Source of the DNA: Sipunculus nudus
Taxonomy: Eukaryota; Annelida; Sipuncula; Golfingiida; Sipunculidae
Length of the DNA stretch: 64,000 nt
NCBI GenBank assembly: GCA_026874595.1
Contig: CM049310.1
Span: 19,260,058 to 19,324,057 of the forward strand
Direction of reading: 5' to 3'
Shown piece after piece: positions 1 to 11,689 of the stretch (positions are counted from its first letter, which is position 1; each line of letters begins with the position of its first letter). The notes beneath the pieces were generated by a model. That model ran no database searches and had not been told where the DNA came from. It was given only the letters and a program-made list of their open reading frames with translations. A program made the position numbers and the translations under genes.

Positions 1-239
1 TGGGGGGGGGGGGGGAGGAGGTTTGGTGGTCAAGACCCTTCTTTTATGAGCCACAACAACCTTTACTTGAGGGATTCCTTCCAACCCTTTGCAAAATGAA
101 AAGTTTGCCGCTGCTTTGCTGCAACCGTGCTGCAAAGCAGCAGAAACCAAAATAGGCTGCAAGAAGAGTGTGCAGGAAGGTTGCGGCTAGTTGCATGCTT
201 CCCGCTGCCTGGCAAAGGCTGCAGGAAAGTGTGCAGCAA

Positions 240-490
240 ATCTGAATTGTGTGCTGGAAGGTTGCGGGAGGGTTGCGGCTAGCCGCAGTCCTATAGAGTA
301 TTTTAATACTGTGTGCAGGAAGGCTGCCGGAGGGTTGCGGCTAGCCGCAGCCTCATAGAGTTAACTGGATGCTGTGCGCCGGAAGGCTGCGGGAGGATTG
401 CGGCTAGCCGCAGTCTAATAGAGTTAACTGGATGCTGTGCGCAGGAAGGCTGCAGGAGGGTTGCGGCTAGCCGCAGTCTTTTACAGTTTT
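240..490. repeat. 62/63-bp minisatellite, four units with a 12-bp palindrome
   Basis: Four head-to-tail units start at about 248, 310, 373 and 436. Each contains the perfect palindrome GCGGCTAGCCGC, at 275-286, 337-348, 400-411 and 463-474. Between the palindromes the units read ATAGAGTTAACTGGATGC or a variant. Open frames across it are a by-product of its composition. Confidence 0.85.
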
Positions 491-1561
491 ATTTGCTCTA
501 CTATTTCCTGTCTTACCCTGCTGTGATTGGCTAAAGTGATTTTGGAGGGAACGGCAGCCATTTTTGCAAAATTAGTAAAAGACAGTGCTTTGTTAGCTCT
601 TCTAAAAATATGAAGATCTGTGCCAAATAGCTCAAGTAAGAGTAACATTCAACAGATCCAGCATGTTCAGAGGACTCATTGGATTAATTAGAACATACAA
701 TTAGTTGATGGGAGGAACAAAGAGAGGTAAGTTTGAACTACATATTTGTACCCTAAGGGATGCCGCAGCAAGCATTGATAAAGGGCTGCCCAGCACTGAT
801 AAGATTGATTTTTCCTCAAGTAATTTTATACACAGAAAGTGTAGTATTAAATTTTATTTTGTGGAAAAGTAAAAACTAAGTCTAAGATTAATGGTGGGAT
901 TGAAAGATGTTTTCAAGCTGGAAGGCAGATATATCAAAGGCAGCATGAAAACAATTCTGTGGTTAACGTGTATATCATGCATTTATTGAACTCCAATGCA
1001 TTTTGAGTTTTATTGATTTGAATATGAAACAGTAACTTTAAATAAGGTTTTGTTTTCATCTTCACACAAACTTTAAAATTCTCAGGCTAAGCTTCATTTA
1101 AAGTTGATTTGCTAAATTCTGTTTGACTTATGCCTATAGATGTCACCCTAAGTAAACGGGAAATTCCTAACAATATTGAAGTAACCCAATGTCACTTTGT
1201 GGTTCATGTTTCCAGTCCTTGGCCTGACAATATACTCACCCAGAACTTTTATTCAGCTATGTAGCTACACAACTTCATGCAGGATTCGTGTGACTGCATG
1301 TGTAGTGTGTACTCTGATTCATATTCATCAAGGTGTAATTTCTAACAAAGCTTGATTAAGTTTGGTTTATATTTAAAAGCCATTATGGATTAAGGTTTAA
1401 TTGTATGTGCAAATTAAATGGAATTTCATGAGAGCTTGTTCTGTTGAGTACCTGCATTTATATTTGGAGCAGAGACAGTCACTGACTAATGACATGGCAT
1501 GTCTGCTTGTACACAATAACTGAGCCCATGTGCTATTGTTTATACATATCATGGCTGCTAT

Positions 1562-2236
1562 CTAATTGGCCCCTGCTGCGGGAAAGTGTGCGAGAAGGCT
1601 GCGGGAAAGTGTGCGAGAAGCTGCAGAAAGTGTGCAAGGCTGCAGGAAGTGTGCGAGAAGGCTGCGGGAAAGTGTGCAAGAAGGCTGCGGGAAAGTGTGC
1701 GAGAAGGCTGCAGGAAAGTGTGCGAGAAGGCTGCAGGAAAGTGTGCGAGAAGGCTGCGGGAAAGTGTGCGAGAAGGCTGCAGGAAAAGGGCTGCGGGAAC
1801 ATTGGTTGCAGCAAGCCTGCAGCAAGGTTGCCGCAAAGTTATTTGCATGGCAAATTGTGACCTTGCTGCAAGGTTGCTGCAAAGCTGCGGGAAAGTGTGC
1901 GAGAAGCTGCAGAAAGTGTGCAAGGCTGCAGGAAGTGTGCGAGAAGGCTGCGGGAAAGTGTGCAAGAAGGCTGCGGGAAAGTGTGCGAGAAGGCTGCGGG
2001 AAAGTGTGTGAGAAGCTGCAGGAAGTGTGCAAGGCTGCAGGAAGTGTGCGAGAAGGCTGCGGGAAAGTGTGCGAGAAGGCTGCAGGAAAAGGGCTGCGGG
2101 AACATTGGTTGCAGCAAGCCTGCAGCAAGGTTGCCGCAAACTAATTTGCATGGCAAATTGTGACCTTGCTGCAAGGTTGCTGCAAAGCTGCAGCAAGTTT
2201 GCAGCAACAGTGCGCGGCAAGCTTGTTTTTTGCTAA
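1562..2236. repeat. 23-bp minisatellite with a 302-bp higher-order repeat
   Basis: The basic unit is GCTGCGGGAAAGTGTGCGAGAAG (23 bp; here GCTGCGGGAAAGTGTGCGAG plus AAG), with shorter variants such as GCTGCAGGAAGTGTGCAAG. A spacer beginning AACATTGGTTGCAGC and ending near GACCTTGCTGCAAGG occurs at 1799 and again at 2101, so the array is organised in a larger unit of 302 bp. Because 23 is not a multiple of three and the unit lacks stops, long open frames appear in several frames on both strands; they are not genes. Confidence 0.9.
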
Positions 2237-2239
2237 GGG

Positions 2240-5200
2240 AAATTTCCTCTCTGGACCCCTCCCCCACCCCTTCTGAATAAGAGGATTTTTTTTAGGTTTT
2301 CTTATTAGTCCTCCTGGGTTAGACAATCTCCTTACTAAAATCTTGGATCCACCTTATCACTGTATAGTCATGAAGCTCTGATCCAGCTAGGTGTAGCTGT
2401 TTCGGTCAATTGTTAGTCATACTGGAGATTATAGCACCACAATCTAATAATTCATGCTCTTCAAGATGTCAAGAAAAACTTAATGTGTGACCAAATGAAA
2501 GATCTCTAGAGAACATGTGTCAATGAAATAGACCAGTGTAGCCCCAACTTCATATGACAGCCTAATTCTAACAGAGATATGTAAACCTTATGCTCTTGCA
2601 ATATACCTGCATGGTTTATCTTTGTAAAATATATCAGTGTATATCATCCTAAGATCAGCCTGATATGTGCTTTGATTATGATAAGACAGACACAGGAGCC
2701 AGGACAGATGACCTGAGCTGACCCCAGGACACTTGGCTTCTGAATTCTTTTGATTCACAATATTTATCTACAAGGATCTAAACCGGCAAAACTTTGGGAG
2801 AGTTTGGGACTCACAGACAAGAATTTTTTCAGTGTCCCATGGAATCTTATTGAGTTTTTGGGATCCCTTATTAATTTTTTCTAAAGTTACAAGAGATATA
2901 TATGAATTAAAGAAACACCCTAGTCCCATTCTTTTGGTTGAAAAGTTGATGAAATACTTTCATTGTTGGAACATTTTTTGAACAGGTCCGTAACCAGAAG
3001 CCAAGCAGGTCAATGAACAAGTGTCTCAAAAAAATCCCAAGCATCAGAGACACTTTCCCTCACATTACTAAAAGCCCGCTTTGTATCGTTCCCTGAGGGT
3101 TATATCCTTCAGTTGCATTAAATGTTTTTCCCTCTAATTATAACCTTTAAGATGCTGACACTACATTAATTAAAGTGTGGCCTTGATATTTTTGTCTGCT
3201 ATACATGTCACCTTGACTGAAACCTTGTGTTTTTTTAAATTAGAGACATCAAATGGGTGTCCTGGTGATGAAATAAACCCATTATTGATTAATTACCTGA
3301 TAGTGCCTGCACAGTATATATCAGGGTACTGAGTAAAGCTAATATAAAGTAACAGCAAGGCACAGGCAGTATTCTTCCTGCTGTTCCAGCTTATGCAGCC
3401 CAGCCTACCTGTTTCTAGACCACACCAGGGCTTGAAAGACCCTGTGTTCAACAAATCAGGCATGCACTATGGACTTGTCCTGTAATAGGGGTAGCAGGTG
3501 TGAACCAGGGAAGCATGTCCAGATCACAAGTCTAAATACCAGATTACAGCCTGCCCTGTCCATCCCCTGTGATGATGGGACTGGCCCAGCTGGTGGCCAG
3601 CTGGAGTCCAGGTATACCAGCTCACACAGAGGGCAGTTACACAAGAAAGAGCAAACAGCAGTATCTGTTATCAGTTAGCATAGGGGTAACCACAGGTACA
3701 GAAATATGTCAGTTCTGGTATTAATGGGAGCCTTCTGGACATACTGGACATTCTAATGAGTGTTATTTTAACCTGCTGTTAGAAGGAATGGCTTTAGGCA
3801 CATGCTTGCTCAAACGGTCAATATACCCCTGGTCAATGCCAGGGAATTTACATCTCTCTCTACATCTTCTAGGCAAGTAGCTCATAGTTTCCCTCCTTTA
3901 CATACATTATTCAAAAGGAAACTGTTATAAATGCATGGCCACCACCTGAAGGTGTACCCATAAAATGTTATTAGAGCTAAGAAGACATATTACATTTGTA
4001 GGTGTTATTACAAAATTACTGGAAGCAGGATAAGGAATTATTCATTATTATTTTTATTTTAAATGTTCACGATAAAAAAAACACAAAGACAAATGCTGAT
4101 CAAACTATGATATATTTAATAAATAATTTGACTTTCCTTTGTTTTCTAAGACACATCTGGCGAAAGTTAATACACAAACCCATTTGACACACTAAATTCA
4201 TATTTTAATGTTTCATCCAAACGAATTGCTTTATGGACATATGATGATGCACATTTTAATTATTCTTAATCTACCCTTGAAATACTTTGATGAATGAAAG
4301 CATGTGTAAGCAGTTAAAAATTAAAATTTTAAATATTGAATATTATATAATAATTTTAATATATTTTAGACAATGTGTTGTTTAATAAAGAAATATCACT
4401 GTCACAACCAAATGATAAGAACCTTTACACTTTGTCCTCAATCATATACACAACAATTAGACCAGGTGTTAATATATTTAAAAATACTGGGAAAGGGGCG
4501 AAATTCCACAAATCTTCAAACATCACTAAACCTACACAGTGACAACTGTTCATGACTGTTAAGTACAAAGTCTGGTATAGGCTGATATACCACACAGACA
4601 GCTGCTGATCTGGGCCTAAATTGGTAATGTTACACCAGAAAAAAAGACCTCTCATTCAGAGATGATGACTATAGCAGTGAAAAGGACTAGAAAAGACTAA
4701 TTAATTATCAAACAAAAGACCACTGGTCCTGGTGGCTTTGCAGCCTGTGTGTTCCATCAGCACATATTTCTTTTACTGAATCAGGGTGTCAGTCTTTTCA
4801 TAACCACTAGAGCAATGCATCTATTAAGGGGGCTGACAGGCCTATTAACTTCTATTTCTCTTATTTCATTATGTGCCTGTTTGCACCTGTGTGGCAGTGT
4901 TACGTTTCTGCCCATGTTCAGCCCAACCCTTGAATGTCAAATATATGCACATGTAATATATGTGACATGTTTCACAGACTTTACAGATATGTAGAATATA
5001 AATATGTATGATATATATACAGGGTCTCTATCATGAGTACACCTAGAGCCATCTGGTGTCAAAAAATGGTCCTTTGCCAACACATGATAGTAGTTTAAAT
5101 ATCAAATGCACCATGGAAATAACAGATACTGCAAATAGTTTTAAATATGTGAAGGTAAACTGCTTCTTTTCTCTGTTGATCAGATTAAAAAGGCTCACAT

Positions 5201-8112
5201 TTTGTGACTTATAGCAATGTTCAAATAACAAACTAAAGGAATTAGTGATTATTTAATAATTATTGTGTACTGATATATTTGTTTATTTCCTATGCTTTAA
5301 TTGGTAATGTGTGTCCACTTGTATACACTTTATATCCAGTGCTCTGATCATAAAACAGGGTGACATGGAACTCATTTCCGAATATTAAATGTAATTATTT
5401 GGCTACACATTAATTCATAATATGGATTCAAAACTTCATTTAATTTCATACAGCTGGATGTGAACTCCTAAATACTCATGCTCTTCATTTGTTTTGGAGT
5501 TGCTCTTTAATTTGATGGCCTTCTAACCAAAAGCTTGCCTTGACCTCTTGTTTCTCAACAAATAATTGCCAAATGTGTTTTTTTTAAATCATTTTTAAAT
5601 GCTATAATTGTAATTAATTTTAGCTTGGAAGTCTTTCATAAGACCACATTCAGTTGATCACTTACCAGTAAAACACTTTGGGCATTAAAGACAATGGTTA
5701 TGTGGTTTGCAGTGGTTCAGTTATGTACTAATGAGGTCTAATATAAATTTACGGGAACATAATACACAATTTAATGGTCATCACAGTGCCACAAAAAAAC
5801 AGCCTTTTAGATCTCCAAAAGAATATGATGACTAAATAGCTTATTTCTGATGGGTTATTTGTGAAGGAAGTCTTTGTATCCTGGGCATAATGAGCCAATT
5901 TGCCCCAAAATGATTCTTATGATGAGAGGCAGACCATCAGCTGCATCTCTGATGATGGATGAATCAACTTTCTCAAGGCCAAGTATATTCTATTTGAGCC
6001 TCCCAGTACCAAGGTCAACCATTTCTTGCAATAATATGTGTGTGTATGTAAATGCAAAATATGTTTTAATGCATCAAGGATACTACTGATAGGAAAATAA
6101 TTCAAAGGCTGAGAGAAAAACAGAATTCAAGGTCACGTAACCACAACAGTATTAATGTTCACCCTCAACAGCAATTTAACATATTTAAGCAATTTTGGAA
6201 TTGCTGGCTGTATTATAATCCCAGAGTACACATTTTGGTATAAATATATTATTTTCTCTAGTTATTTTTGGATTTGAATTTGATGGCCTTAATCTCTCAC
6301 TTCCTAAACTGCAAGCTGGAACTAATGTGGAAAGCAATTAAAGGCTTGTTGTTTAATCACAAGTAAGCTGAGCTAAAAAACAATAATAAAAACATAGTTG
6401 GTACAAGTTACAGGAAGAAAAGAAGAACAAAGCACAAACTCAGATGTCACAAGATCTGGAGACAGAACACTGGAAAACAGAAAACAAGTACAGGACCAGG
6501 GTTAAGACATCGTTTAGAGTTGTTTTTCTGAGATGAAGGTCCTTGGTGTAATACATGTCAGTGCCTCAAAAGGTAAAACAGCATACTAGATTGAACCTTA
6601 TAGAGATTCTCTGCAATTTCTTAACATCTCAACATATCTATGTAATTTCTCAATGACAGGTTATAACTTCTGGATTATTCTTCATTCCGAACTCATTAAA
6701 CCTGAAATACCGATGGTTTAATATTAATATTACTGTATTTATTATTATAATTATACGGTTATACCCTCATCCCCAATGGCATCATCCTTGAAAACTTTGA
6801 AAGACATATATAGTAAAAGACCAAGTGTTGTAGACATGGAGGACACACAGAGAAAGACCAAGTGTGGAAGACATGGAGGACACCAAGTGAACCAAGTGTA
6901 CTGGTGTACTGAAACTAGACATGGTATCATCTTATACCTCATGTACAGTTTCAGTGACTATATGATGAGTATAATATCATTTTATTCTCTTTTATACAGT
7001 AGATGTACCTATCCTTACACAATATAAGTAATCAGGAGATGTATAATTTTCTTCTATGCCACACTAGGCATCAATCATCAAGAGTTCCACTTTGTCCTTG
7101 AGAGTGCCAAGTCAGCTGTTTACGGCAACAAGTTTATAACCAGGAAATGCATTATCCCACTGTAGCAAAGTGAACTGAAATTGCTCCATCCAGCCATTTA
7201 AAGAGAGAAGACACACTTTACCTTGATTAATAGACCAAAACGAATACCCTGGAATTATACCAAAATGACATAATAACACAGAGTGAAAATACTTACTTTG
7301 TGGCATAAAAAAATAAAGAAATATGAACAAACACAGACAAATCTTAAAAGTTTTACCATTGTTTTGTAAACAATGAGTCACTGCTTCCTGAATGCAGGTC
7401 CTTGGCAGTAGATATTCCCATATAAAACATGTTATTGGTTAGTATGAATAATTTAACCACATGCAGAGCCCTTGTGGTCTCTGCAGCCAGCCTTCCCACA
7501 TTTGACATCTGCTTTTTCTAATTATATGATCCATAATTAATACCCTGTCCTCCTCTGATGGAATGATATCATTTCCCAGAAAATTCACCAATGATGGAAT
7601 TCATTATTTTGTATTGCAGTAACTTTCCTCAAAATTTCTTTGCAGGATTCTCCATGATTTTAAAAATCCTGAACTTTCACTGCAAATTTCAGTGATTTTA
7701 AGGCGTAAAAATGGCTCCCAAAAACACAGATGCAGGCTGTTTGATCAGCTGCTACAGCAAATGGAAATGACCTTTGTCCTCTAGTAATCCAAAGATTCAG
7801 GAAATGTTCAAAGTGTTGATGCAATCTTCTCTTAATTAATTAAAGTGCATGTAGCAATTTCAACTTTTTACGGGTAATCTTCAACACCTTTTTCATGTAA
7901 TATTAAAGCACTTGGATTTACCATCATTTCAAAGATTTATCAACTTAAAAATCACTGTACCATATTCATAGGAGTCTGAACTATATATATAATTAAAAAA
8001 AAATCAGTCTCTCATAATCTGTGGTATAACATACATTTAATATAACCAAGAATAGATGAAGTTATATGTAATCAATATTCATCTAACAATTAGGTATAGA
8101 CCAATAACTTAC
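2240..8112. other. Unique AT-rich DNA without a recognisable gene
   Basis: I found no convincing exon, RNA gene or transposon end here. The open frames are short and have no family signature. A 37-bp imperfect duplication (CCAAGTGT..GACATGGAGGACAC) lies at about 6818-6890. A purine-rich stretch of unclear nature occurs near 6400-6490. Confidence 0.5.
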
Positions 8113-8237
8113 ACTTTTGACAAGCAGACCTTGAGCCAATGCCGATCATAATTGGAACTTTCATGGAATTGTAGGGAAAACTGTATGAACTTTAAATTGA
8201 AATTGGTGTTTGGATCCACAGGATAAGATAAGATAAG
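8113..8237 (-). CDS. Candidate internal exon (41 codons) of an unidentified minus-strand gene
   Basis: On the minus strand a pyrimidine-rich acceptor ending TTTCATTTCAG precedes a 125-nt segment, which ends at AAAAGT followed by the donor GTAAGTTATT. Only one frame is open through the segment. It reads 41 residues containing PVDPNTNFNLKFIQFSLQF followed by HESSNYDRHWLKVC, and it ends with two bases of a split codon. The alternating hydrophobic pattern suggests a beta strand of an extracellular domain. The P-[LV]-D-x-x-N...[VI]-Q-F-x-[IL]-Q pattern resembles what I remember of reelin sub-repeats, but that match is weak and unchecked. The gene is not identified. The candidate EGF mini-exon at 19.5 kb lies upstream in the same orientation. 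A chance exon cannot be excluded. Confidence 0.35.
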
Positions 8238-9040
8238 CTGAAATGAAAAAAAAAATGTTGTAACTTTCACAATTTCACAGTTGCAGATCATGAGAAATTG
8301 TTTGTTATTGAGTAGTTAACCTTAAAGCAAAAATGGTTAATTTTGTATTGGCAAAGTTAATTTTGAAGATCATCAATGCTCCTTTATTTCTATTGCCAAT
8401 TTTTATGTATCCGCACACTAAGGATATTTGAAACTGAATTGGATTTTTTTAAATTACCCTAATTTAATTGGAATTTACATTTCCCCTTCTATATTTATAT
8501 GTAATTGAAGTTTCATCAAAATTATTACATAGAGTTTAATTGAAGTTGAAGCTGAATTAACCCAAATATATGTCATCTCTGCTGAAAACATACAAGAACA
8601 CACACAGATTCCCTGCAATAAGAAATGTCAAGATTCCCATGTTTATCAGGCTGAACCCACAGGAAATATCCTTCAAGAATTGCCAGAGAACAACAAAATG
8701 ACAATTCCTACACATGAAATGAGCTCTTTGGACCAAATGTTCAGGAAATGTGGAACTCCTTCATAAGAAACGCACACATTTATCCCAGCTGGGCTAATGC
8801 TGCTGTATCAGAGATCTACAAATACCTTAAATGTCTGGATGGAATGAAGCTCTGCATGAGAATGGGTCATTCAAATGGAGCCAGGCTTGTAAATGGATGG
8901 CATTCTCCACTGGATGGGGTCATGGATGAGTAGAAGGGGTTCTAACAAGGAAGAATGGTTCTGATCATGATGGAATCAGAGTCGCTATGAAATTCCTTGA
9001 TAGACAGGAGCAGATTGTCCGGTATGATGTAGCCTGGTGG
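8238..9040. other. Unique AT-rich DNA
   Basis: Nothing recognisable. The stretch at 8740-8935 is open in one plus frame but lacks splice sites and any family resemblance. Confidence 0.5.
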
Positions 9041-10055
9041 GTAACAACTGGCAGGCACTGGACCATGGAGCAGAAAGTGACTGGTTACCAGGCACTGAAC
9101 CATGGAGCAGAAAGTGACTGGTTACCAGGCACTGGACCATGGAGCAGAAAGTGACTGGTTACCAGACACTGGACCATGGAGCAGAAAGTGACTGGTTACC
9201 AGGCACTGGACCATGGAGCAGAAAGTGACTGGTTACCAGGCACTGGACCATGGAGCAGAAAGTGACTGGTTACCAGGCATAGCACTATAGAGCAAATTTT
9301 GACTGGTAAACCAGGCACTGCAAAATAAAGCAGAAGGTGACTGGTTAACCAGGCATTGGACTTTGGAGCAAATTTTGACTGGTGGTTGACTGCATGGTTA
9401 ACCAGGCATTGGACTATGGGCAGATCGACAGGGACTGGTTAACCAGGCATTGAACTATATGGAGCAGAAAGTGACTGGTTAACCAGCCATTGGACTGTGA
9501 AGCAGAAAGTGACTGGTTTATCAGGCACTGCACTATGGAGCAAATTTTGACTGGTTAACCAGGCATTGCACAATGAAGCAGAAGGTGACTGGTTAACCAG
9601 ACATTGGACTAAGGGCAGATCAACAGGGACTGGTTAACCAGGCATTGAACTATATGGAGCAGAAAGTGACTGGTTTATCAGGCACTGCACTATGGAGCAC
9701 ATTTTGACTGGTTAACCAGGCATTGCACAATGAAGCAGAAAGTGACTGGTAAATCAGGCATTGGAATATGGAGCAGAAAGTTACTGATAACCAGGCATTT
9801 TACTATGAAGCAGATAGTAACTGGTTAACTAGGCACTGGACTATGGAGCAAATTTTGACTGGTTAATCATGCACTGGACTATGGAGCAGAAGGTGACTGG
9901 TTAACCAGGCATTGGACTATGGAGCAGAAAAGGACTGCATGGTTAACCAGGCATTGGACTATGGGGCAGATCAACAGGGACTGGTTAACCAGGCATTAGA
10001 CTATGGAGCAGAAAGTGACTGGTTAACCAGGCCTTGCACTATGAAACAGAATAGT
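9041..10055. repeat. 37/38-bp minisatellite with palindromic core
   Basis: The first part (about 9050-9275) is nearly exact with a period of 37 bp: GTGACTGGTTACC recurs at 9077, 9114, 9151, 9188, 9225 and 9262. From about 9290 the units diverge and become 38 bp; most carry the perfect 12-bp palindrome CTGGTTAACCAG followed by GCATTGGACTATGGAGCAGA. A homogeneous end and a decayed end are typical of a minisatellite that expands from one side. Confidence 0.9.
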
Positions 10056-11689
10056 GATAACATGTCATCCATATAATCTTATTACTAACACATTAACTGT
10101 GATTATATTACAACACTGGACTTAGGACAACAATCCTGTGCACTTTCCATCAACATTGAAGACATATTCTAGCAAAGCTTAGAAATCTACCAATGTCTCA
10201 AAATTGTCAAAGCAAACTGACAGAAGAAATATTGTACAAAAAAGACAATAAGAGACAGTTAAGTGGATGAATTTTTATATAGAGTGATTTCATACATGAG
10301 GCAGATTATAACACTAAATTACTTAAATAGTAAAACAAAATTGTTTTCTCTCCTTCTAAAATAAAAGGTGAACAAAAAATTTCATCATGAACAGTGTAAC
10401 ATATTAAATGTGCTTATATTACTTTGCTTATCAAGAGCAACTGCTAGGCATTGACCTTTACACAGAGGACTATATGTTCTGTGAGGGTTTTCAATTTTTT
10501 AAGCAAATTAACCTATTTCTTGATGTCTTTGGCTTTTAAATTACTAAATAAATAAGAATATTCTATGAAGTTTTTGATCATCTTTTTTTCAGAATGGTTC
10601 CATCAATAAATTTTCAGCCCTAAGAATCTATCACGGCTGCCCAGAAGCCAAAAGCTTTTAAACATCATTGTCAATATGCTCGAAAGGTGAAGGTAACTAG
10701 CATGTAATCTTGTTACAGTCTTTCCCATTTGTGACTCTGGGGCGCAGCAGCTTGTCATTCTATAGTAACTGATGCTGACAGATTTACCCCAAGCTACTGG
10801 CATTTTTAACCCCTTTTTGATGGGGACAATTGTCCCATTAAGTGACTGGTTAAAAGGCACAATAAATTGTGGCCTCTTGTGTGAAAGTCGTCCCTGGTTT
10901 TGATGTAACTTACCTAGTTTCATAGAAAATATCAATAAAGTCAACATACAAGCCAGATTATGTCAGGCCTTCCCATGCCAGAAAACCAATTATATTGACA
11001 AATGCCAAGTTATGAAAACTGGAAAGACCACTCCTCATTCTTCAGTTCAAATTACTATTTACAGAAACCTGGATGTGAACAGAAAGTCTAATATCTTGAA
11101 AACATCCAGGTTATTCAGTCAACCAAATCTGAACAAAGACCCCTGGAATTAAATAGTGGGGAAGACTTTTACATGGCCCATTGAAAAGTCTGAACTGTTG
11201 GGTGACAACCACACAATGAATAAAACCTCAATATAATCAATTTCCATTTAACACTTCTGCCAGTCTTAAGATACAATTAACTTCAGGGAGTAAATTTGAT
11301 AATGTTCTTTGGTTATACATTTTTTTAAAGAGAAGCTGGAATTGTGTTTGTGTTCTCTGGATATTGTGGATGAATTTACTGAATCACAGAATGATTCACT
11401 GTTTAAGATGTCTTCAATGAATCCAAATACAATATTATAAAGTAAGATGAAAACAGAGGGGCACAAAAAGAGGAATTAAGAAACAGTAGTCATCATTTTA
11501 TAAACAGAAATACTAATATATTTTAGCATTGGTGACAAGTGCTAGAGAAAACTGAATGCAAATCATTTTCATCCTTAGTGATATGTTTTCTTTGAGAAAA
11601 AAGACAAAATTAAAAGGAACACAGGCCTAGCTAGAGACACAAATAGGCATCAGTGATGCCCTAATATCCCAAACCCTTGGCAAGAACAC
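10056..11689. other. Unique AT-rich DNA
   Basis: No supported gene. A minus-strand frame at 10603-10947 is open for 114 codons and runs into a good donor (CTAG|GTAAGTTAC near 10907), but no acceptor gives an open exon, so I do not call it. Confidence 0.45.

Larger units (their letters stand above)
85..2239. mobile_element. Possible compound element with GC-rich repeat arms and inverted ends
   Basis: The left edge (85-111) and the reverse complement of the right edge (2214-2239) are alike: both read CCCTT[T/A]GCAAAA, then an A-rich stretch, then AAG[T/C]TTGCCGC. Inside this lie a 63-bp minisatellite (240-490), about 1 kb of AT-rich unique DNA (540-1560) and a 23-bp minisatellite (1562-2200). 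Both arms reuse the same GCTGCAA / GGAAAGTGTGC words, which suggests they belong together. No target-site duplication was found and no coding region is visible inside, so the element type is unknown. It could instead be two unrelated satellites of similar composition. A run of G at 1-16 lies outside the left edge. Confidence 0.3.

Noticed and set aside
1558-2220. Minus-strand frame of 220 codons and several others on both strands
   Set aside because: They lie wholly in the 23-bp minisatellite, whose stop-free unit keeps many frames open; the proteins are repetitive shadows of each other.
9041-10055. Regularly spaced repeats resembling a CRISPR array
   Set aside because: There are no unique spacers; the units are contiguous and this is a minisatellite in a eukaryotic context. 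The same holds for 42.1 and 60.0 kb.
10603-10947. Minus-strand frame of 114 codons ending near a consensus donor
   Set aside because: No acceptor yields an open exon with that donor, and the frame has no family signature.
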